From Lachnospiraceae bacterium (GTDB lineage: Bacteria > Bacillota > Clostridia > Lachnospirales > Lachnospiraceae), in NCBI GenBank assembly GCA_014804185.1, contig JAAVAG010000160.1, positions 1 to 10,665 on the forward strand: 10,665 bases of DNA, in the 5' to 3' direction. Positions within the stretch are counted from its first letter, which is position 1, and every line of letters begins with the position of its first letter. A model generated the notes under the pieces. That model searched no databases. It worked only from the letters and a program-made list of their open reading frames with translations, and was not told the DNA's origin. The position numbers were made by a program, and so were the translations under genes. Of the stretch, positions 6,528-10,665 are shown one piece after another.

Positions 6528-8386
6528 ACCTGGACAGCCGTATCGGAGAACTGTACCGCAATCCTGTAGGGCATGACGCCCTGGCGAAAGTGCTCCTGCA
6601 GCTTGGGCTTTCGGAAAAACTGATCACAAACGGAATCATCTCCCGCCTGAAGCTGCGCACCGTCGCCCGCCTGGCAGGCAGAAAACTGGGCCCGGATTTC
6701 TTTGACGCCCTTTTGCGTCTGGTAAACAGCGAGCCGGATGAGCCCTGTGCCAGTCAGGGGGAAATTTCGCACAGATGGTGGAAAGAGGCCGTATTCTATC
6801 AGATCTATCCCCGGAGTTTCTGCGACGGCAACGGGGACGGCATCGGGGATCTGCCCGGTATTATCAGTAAACTGGACTACTTAAAAGAATTGGGTGTGGA
6901 CGCCCTTTGGCTCTCCCCCATCTATGATTCCCCCTGCGACGACAACGGCTATGACATCCGTGACTATGACGGCATCCTGCAGGAATTCGGCACCATGGAG
7001 GACTTCGACAGGCTGCTGACGGAGACCCACCGCCGGGGGATGCGGCTGATCATGGACTTGGTGGTAAACCATACCTCTGATGAGCACACCTGGTACAGAC
7101 AGGCTCTTGAAGATCCCGCTTCCCCCTACCGCGACTATTACTTTTTCCGGAGAGACGACGGCAGCCACACTCCTCCCAATAACTGGGTATCCTTTTTCTC
7201 CGGCTCCGCATGGAACTATGACGCGGCCTCCGACAGCTGGTCACTGCATCTTTTTTCCAAAAAACAGATGGATCTGAACTGGGAAAATCCAAACGTCCGG
7301 GAGGATGTGATCGCCATGGTAAACCGCTGGCTGGACAAGGGTGTGGACGGTTTCCGCATGGATGTGATCAATTATATTTCCAAGCAGGACGGGCTTCCCC
7401 AGGGCAATGAAGAGATCGGCAGTCTGATGGGCTATCCCGGCATCGAGCACTACTATTACGGCCCAAAACTGCACCAGTATCTGCGGGAGATCCGTACAAA
7501 AGCCTTTGATCCGCACGGCGCGTTTTCCGTAGGGGAAACACCCGGCCTTGGCATGAAAATGTGCCAGCTTGTGACCGGGGAAGAGCGCGGGGAACTGGAT
7601 ATGGTGTTTTCCTTTGACCATCTGGAGACGCCGGGGCATGTGCGGTTTGACCGCTATGAATACGACCTGAACTATTTCCGCGACTATATGATCGACTGGA
7701 TGGAGCATTATGGCAATAACTGCTGGATGTCTCTGTTTTACAACAACCATGATAACCCCCGGATGATCAGCAAGATCACGGAGGATACATCCTGCCATGC
7801 CGCTCTGGCAAAGCTTCTGGCTGTCATGCAGTTTACCCTGAAAGGAACCCCTTTCCTGTTTCAGGGCGATGAAATGGGCCTTGCCAACTATGCCTTTACC
7901 TCCATGGACCAGATTACGGACGTAGAGTCAAAGGGATATTATGCGGAACATATCACACAGGAAACCGAAGAAAAAGTATTCTCATCCATTCTGGCCGGCA
8001 CTCGGGAACACGGCCGGGTACTGCTGCCCTGGAACAAAAAAATGCCTCCCTGGCACCAGGGACTGCACCAGGAACCAAAACCGGATGTGCTGGAGTCCTA
8101 CAGAGAGCTGCTCCGGCTGCGGCATGCAGATCAGACTTTCGTCTATGGAGATTTCCGCGTCCTGCGCAAAAAGAAAGACCGCTTCGTGTATGAGCGGTCC
8201 ATGGGGGACAGGACTTACCTGATCGACTGCAACTTAAACCGCCGCCCCTGCAGGGCATTTCCGCTGCATGGTCAGTGGGAGACCGTTTTTGATACTTCCT
8301 CATCAACAGCAGGAAAACCCGCCGCCGACGGGACAAGTGAAAAATCGCTGCCGGGGTATGGGGCGCGCATTATGCGCAGGGGATAA
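6521..8386 (+). CDS. GH13_31-type alpha-glucosidase (oligo-1,6-glucosidase-like) with N-terminal helical extension
   Basis: 621 residues from ATG 6521, overlapping the symporter stop by 7 nt and preceded by GGAGG. It is a cytoplasmic retaining glucosidase of the GH13 (beta/alpha)8 barrel, with no signal peptide. All key regions are present: a Ca-loop DGNGDGIGD (102-110), DLVVNH (179-184), the nucleophile Asp281 in GFRMDVIN, the acid/base Glu339 in GAFSVGETPG, and the stabiliser Asp411 in YNNHDNPRM. QMDLNWENPNVR is typical of subfamily 31. Val282 after the nucleophile is the residue associated with alpha-1,6 (isomaltase) activity, where maltases have Thr or Ala. Residues 1-85 precede the usual family start (WWKEAVFYQIYPRSF) and form an apparent helical domain (NPVGHDALAKVLLQLGL to FDALLRLVNSEP) not found in classical oligo-1,6-glucosidases. 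Together with the symporter it would hydrolyse imported isomaltose-like sugars to glucose. Sucrose or trehalose-type substrates are alternatives. Confidence 0.93.
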   Translation: MLNLDSRIGELYRNPVGHDALAKVLLQLGLSEKLITNGIISRLKLRTVARLAGRKLGPDFFDALLRLVNSEPDEPCASQGEISHRWWKEAVFYQIYPRSFCDGNGDGIGDLPGIISKLDYLKELGVDALWLSPIYDSPCDDNGYDIRDYDGILQEFGTMEDFDRLLTETHRRGMRLIMDLVVNHTSDEHTWYRQALEDPASPYRDYYFFRRDDGSHTPPNNWVSFFSGSAWNYDAASDSWSLHLFSKKQMDLNWENPNVREDVIAMVNRWLDKGVDGFRMDVINYISKQDGLPQGNEEIGSLMGYPGIEHYYYGPKLHQYLREIRTKAFDPHGAFSVGETPGLGMKMCQLVTGEERGELDMVFSFDHLETPGHVRFDRYEYDLNYFRDYMIDWMEHYGNNCWMSLFYNNHDNPRMISKITEDTSCHAALAKLLAVMQFTLKGTPFLFQGDEMGLANYAFTSMDQITDVESKGYYAEHITQETEEKVFSSILAGTREHGRVLLPWNKKMPPWHQGLHQEPKPDVLESYRELLRLRHADQTFVYGDFRVLRKKKDRFVYERSMGDRTYLIDCNLNRRPCRAFPLHGQWETVFDTSSSTAGKPAADGTSEKSLPGYGARIMRRG

Positions 8387-8422
8387 GGCTCTCCGCCGCA
8401 CTTCAAAATCGTTCTATCGGAC

Positions 8423-8485
8423 AAAAAAGAGCGCAAGACAATGAATCATGGTTTCACGACCCGGCATTGTCTTACACTCTTTTTT
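8423..8485. terminator. Bidirectional intrinsic terminator between convergent operons
   Basis: Left arm AAAAAAGAG-cgc-AAGACAATG (8423-8443) pairs with right arm CATTGTCTT-aca-CTCTTTTTT (8465-8485): two perfect 9-bp blocks around a 3-nt internal bulge, with a 21-nt loop. The T-run ends the plus-strand glucosidase operon, and the A-run becomes a T-run for the minus-strand spoIIID transcript. It begins 37 nt after the glucosidase stop, and its right arm ends immediately next to the spoIIID stop. Confidence 0.88.
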
Positions 8486-8486
8486 C

Positions 8487-8750
8487 TTATCCCTCCGTCT
8501 GATGCTGATGCATGTACTTTTCTTTCGTCGCCATCCCGCCCCTGATATGTCTCTCCGATTTATTGACATCCAGCACCTTTCTCGCCTGCTTTGCCAGACC
8601 GGGATTTAACTGCATCAATCTGTCTGTTACATCCTTATGTACCGTAGATTTGCTGATTCCGAATGTTCTGGCTGTCTGTCTCACTGTCGCATTGTTCTCA
8701 ATGATATAATTAGCGATGTTGATGGCACGCTCTTCAATATAATCCTTCAA
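8487..8750 (-). CDS. spoIIID: Stage III sporulation transcriptional regulator SpoIIID
   Basis: A TTG start at 8750 gives 87 residues (MKDYIEERAINIANYIIENN...), matching the usual SpoIIID length and N-terminus. The helix-turn-helix is at about 23-42 (VRQTARTFGISKSTVHKDVT), and the conserved C-terminal basic region VNKSERHIRGGMATKEKY is at about 62-79. SpoIIID is a small DNA-binding protein active in the mother cell during sporulation, turning sigma-E and sigma-K regulon genes on or off. The longer frame (TTG at 8888) overlaps the preceding hydrolase gene and has no family similarity before KDYIEER. The Shine-Dalgarno GAGGGG lies 7 nt upstream but inside the 3' arm of a strong hairpin. Upstream on the same strand are two hydrolase genes; downstream is the bidirectional terminator. 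Its presence shows that the host can, or could, form spores. Confidence 0.95.
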   Translation of the reverse strand: MKDYIEERAINIANYIIENNATVRQTARTFGISKSTVHKDVTDRLMQLNPGLAKQARKVLDVNKSERHIRGGMATKEKYMHQHQTEG

Positions 8751-8757
8751 AAGAAAT

Positions 8758-8802
8758 CCCCTCAGAATACTTTTTACCATTCTATGAAGTATTTCTGAGG
8801 GG
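8758..8802 (-). promoter_or_regulatory. Hairpin enclosing the spoIIID Shine-Dalgarno
   Basis: On the minus strand CCCCTCAGAAATACTT (8802-8787) pairs with AAGTATTCTGAGGGG (8772-8758): 15 bp with a single bulged A and a 14-nt loop. The 3' arm holds GAGGGG, the likely ribosome binding site for the TTG at 8750. A weak T-rich stretch (ATTTCTTTT) follows, so the structure could terminate or attenuate read-through from the upstream hydrolase genes, hide the ribosome binding site, or do both. Confidence 0.75.
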
Positions 8803-8878
8803 TATGACAGAATCCGAATTTTACGGTAGATTTTATACCGTTTCCATGATATTGCCCTGCAGTTTTCCAACTGAATGA

Positions 8879-9610
8879 TCACCCGCAATGACTCAAGATA
8901 AAATCCACTGCCAATTCCGGGTTTGTCAGACCATGGGGGTGATGATCACCGCCGGGTTTTATGAACACTTCAATATCCACACCGGCATTTCGATAAGCCC
9001 GCTCCAGAAAAACCCCATTTTCACAGTAAGGAACTGTCCGGTCCATGTCTCCGGCAACCATTACGACGGGAATCCTGTTCTCCACCAGCGCGCTGAGCTT
9101 ATCAAGGGGCATATCCCGATAGGCAAGAAGTTCTGAAATATCCTTCATCCCCAATGCATTCAGTATCTCGGCATGATCCTCCGAAAGTCTCTCGCCAATG
9201 CCAAAGCCGCAGGGACAGCTCATATAATTGATGACCGGCGCGTCCAGATAGAGGCAGCCGATCAGTTTAGGATATCTGGCAGCCATCTTCACAGCAAACA
9301 GTCCGCCGCAGCTCATTCCCACAGGAATGCACTTTTGATTCAGGCCATATTCCGCCTGCACATAGCGGATAAATCTCGCTTTCCTGTCCAAATCCTCATT
9401 CGTGCCCCATCTGTTATCATTTTTGACATAGCACAGGTGAAATCCTTTTTCCAGAAGGGGCAATTCAACTGCCTCCGGAAATGCACCCCAATATTCGGTT
9501 TTCACCGCAAGATAACCTTTCTCACATCCTGCCTCGGGACAAACAATGATGGCTTCATGATTTTCATACATCATTTCTTTGCAGGAGTATCCCATCCACT
9601 TTTCTTTCAT
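8879..9610 (-). CDS. Alpha/beta hydrolase
   Basis: ATG 9610 with GGGAG 7 nt upstream gives 243 residues (MKEKWMGYSCKEMMY...). A GTG at 9628 adds six residues and is less well placed for the ribosome binding site. It is a cytoplasmic serine hydrolase of alpha/beta fold: the nucleophile elbow G-M-S-C-G has Ser100, AGDMDRTVP carries the likely acid Asp190, and the GGDHHPHGL cluster near residues 221-228 supplies the His. The HHPHGL ending is one seen in esterases encoded near carbohydrate-degradation genes, so a carbohydrate or small-ester deacylase is a reasonable guess, but the substrate is not established. It has no signal peptide and is cysteine-rich for its size. The gene lies 68 nt after the beta-lactamase-fold gene with no terminator between them, so the two are probably co-transcribed. 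A 128-nt gap containing the hairpin separates it from spoIIID. Confidence 0.85.
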   Translation of the reverse strand: MKEKWMGYSCKEMMYENHEAIIVCPEAGCEKGYLAVKTEYWGAFPEAVELPLLEKGFHLCYVKNDNRWGTNEDLDRKARFIRYVQAEYGLNQKCIPVGMSCGGLFAVKMAARYPKLIGCLYLDAPVINYMSCPCGFGIGERLSEDHAEILNALGMKDISELLAYRDMPLDKLSALVENRIPVVMVAGDMDRTVPYCENGVFLERAYRNAGVDIEVFIKPGGDHHPHGLTNPELAVDFILSHCG

Positions 9611-9678
9611 ATTCTGTCTCCCATTCACATCTCATCAATCGTTTCATATTCCCTGTTTAATTTGCATTTGCCGGTTCT

Positions 9679-10665
9679 TCACTCTTCATTTCCCAGAATG
9701 CAGGCATACACATAGTTGCGGATCATTCCATGAAAAGTGTACCATGGGGAACCGCCCTCCTGCTGTGCATAAAAAATGGCAATACCGCTTTTGGGGTCGG
9801 CCACTACATAGCACCCCAGTGCACCATCCCACCCAAACTCACCGTTTTCACTCAGGGAGTTATTCCGCTCACGGTTCATCAGCGTCCGGACTCCCAGTCC
9901 ATATCCATAACCCGCCTTGCTCCAACCCCCAAATGCATCAAAGTCTGCCAGCCCGTCCTCTGTAAGCTGATTGGTTTGCATCAGTGCGATGGTCTCTCTT
10001 TTTAAAATCCTCTTTCCGTTTGGCGCAACACCGCCATTTGCCAGCATAGCAGCAAGCAGTCCGTAATCCTTTACACAGGACAAAAGGCCGCCACCGCCGC
10101 TTTCATAGGAAGGCCCCATGCCCATATCCACGCCTTCTCTGTAAATAATCGCGTCCGCCGTGTGCGTCTTTCCGTTAAAGCCATAATATTCCGGCGCAAG
10201 TCTTGCGCGCTGCTCCTCCCTAAGCCGAAATGCCGTATCTGACATTCCAATAGGCTTAAACAACTCTTTTTGCAGAATATTTCCAAGGCTATCTCCGCAG
10301 GCAGCTTCTAAAACGGCTCCCAGGACATCATGACAAAAACTGTATTTAAAATGGGTTCCCGGTTCAAACAAGAGGGGGGTTTGGGAGAAAGCGCCTGCCA
10401 CCTGTCTGGTTGTGGGCCTCCCATTGGTTGCAGCCAACATCTTTCCGATCACTTCCTCATCCCGCTCATAGGAAAACCCGGCGCTCATAGAAAACAGATT
10501 TCTGACCAGCATTTTGTTTTTCGCGGGCACTGCTTTCCCGTTTTCCTGCCGCACCTTTATCCCTGCCATTTCCGGCAAATATTTTTCCACCGGATCATCC
10601 AGATTCAACAGCCCTCTCTCAACCAGACGCATACCTGCCGTGCAGGTACTGATCTTTGTAGCAGA
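9679..10665 (-). CDS. Serine beta-lactamase-fold hydrolase (class C/EstB-like), 5' end beyond window
   Basis: 328 codons are visible; the frame is open at the right edge, so the N-terminus is missing. The first visible residues are SATK, the S-x-x-K motif holding the catalytic Ser and Lys, followed by MRLVERGLLNLDDPVEKYLPE, a hallmark of the beta-lactamase/transpeptidase-like family. The second motif is FKYSFCHDVLG (Tyr108 counted from the first visible Ser), a YSx variant instead of the YxN of true class C enzymes. The third position has FGWDGALG (W-x-G) in place of KTG, as in family VIII esterases and D-aminopeptidase-like relatives. It is therefore more likely an esterase or peptidase than an antibiotic-resistance enzyme. 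A possible signal peptide would lie outside the window. The downstream alpha/beta hydrolase is probably in the same transcript. Confidence 0.88.
   Translation of the reverse strand, partial: SATKISTCTAGMRLVERGLLNLDDPVEKYLPEMAGIKVRQENGKAVPAKNKMLVRNLFSMSAGFSYERDEEVIGKMLAATNGRPTTRQVAGAFSQTPLLFEPGTHFKYSFCHDVLGAVLEAACGDSLGNILQKELFKPIGMSDTAFRLREEQRARLAPEYYGFNGKTHTADAIIYREGVDMGMGPSYESGGGGLLSCVKDYGLLAAMLANGGVAPNGKRILKRETIALMQTNQLTEDGLADFDAFGGWSKAGYGYGLGVRTLMNRERNNSLSENGEFGWDGALGCYVVADPKSGIAIFYAQQEGGSPWYTFHGMIRNYVYACILGNEE

Noticed and set aside
7241..7798. 185-codon minus-strand open frame
   Set aside because: It lies fully inside the glucosidase gene on the other strand, and the real gene has all catalytic motifs.
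8751..8888. TTG start adding 46 residues to SpoIIID
   Set aside because: It would overlap the hydrolase gene, and SpoIIID homologues begin at the KDYIEER segment.

Overview
The window looks like a chromosomal segment of a spore-forming, anaerobic Clostridia, most likely Lachnospiraceae. The reasons are a clear SpoIIID regulator, a SpoIID-like/LysM protein without a signal peptide, strong AGGAGG-type ribosome binding sites with several TTG/GTG starts, a GPH symporter paired with a GH13 glucosidase, and moderately GC-rich coding DNA. No rRNA, tRNA, CRISPR array, insertion sequence or phage gene was seen.

Layout, left to right. (1) 1-545 (-): 5' part of a formyltransferase gene running off the left edge, distinctly more AT-rich than its neighbours. 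(2) 591-2808 (-): a compact two-gene unit. A PadR repressor is followed 1 nt later by a TTG-started 559-residue protein joining an FMN-reductase/flavodoxin-like domain, an SCP2-like domain and a C-terminal membrane domain. Its promoter is close to the sigma-A consensus, and a perfect 9-2-9 palindrome fills the -10/-35 spacer, which suggests autorepression. (3) 3017-4840 (-): a 607-residue SpoIID-like, double PG-binding, double LysM protein, probably a spore coat or cortex component. (4) 5013-8386 (+): a sugar operon of a GPH-family symporter overlapping by 7 nt an intracellular GH13_31-type alpha-glucosidase with an unusual N-terminal helical extension. A near-consensus cre/LacI-type operator and an extended -10 lie upstream. 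(5) 8423-8485: a bidirectional terminator between that operon and the convergent genes. (6) 8487-8750 (-): spoIIID, TTG start, with its Shine-Dalgarno sequence buried in the 3' arm of a strong hairpin. (7) 8879-9610 (-): an alpha/beta hydrolase. (8) 9679->10665 (-): a serine beta-lactamase-fold hydrolase running off the right edge, with its SxxK catalytic serine codon as the last three bases.

How the parts work together: the sugar operon would import a short alpha-glucoside (isomalto-oligosaccharide-like, inferred from the Val after the nucleophile) and hydrolyse it in the cytoplasm under carbon-catabolite-type control. SpoIIID and the SpoIID/LysM protein are mother-cell sporulation functions. 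The PadR/flavoprotein pair looks like a self-contained stress- or ligand-responsive module and is the least explained system here. The two hydrolase genes on the right are probably co-transcribed towards spoIIID.
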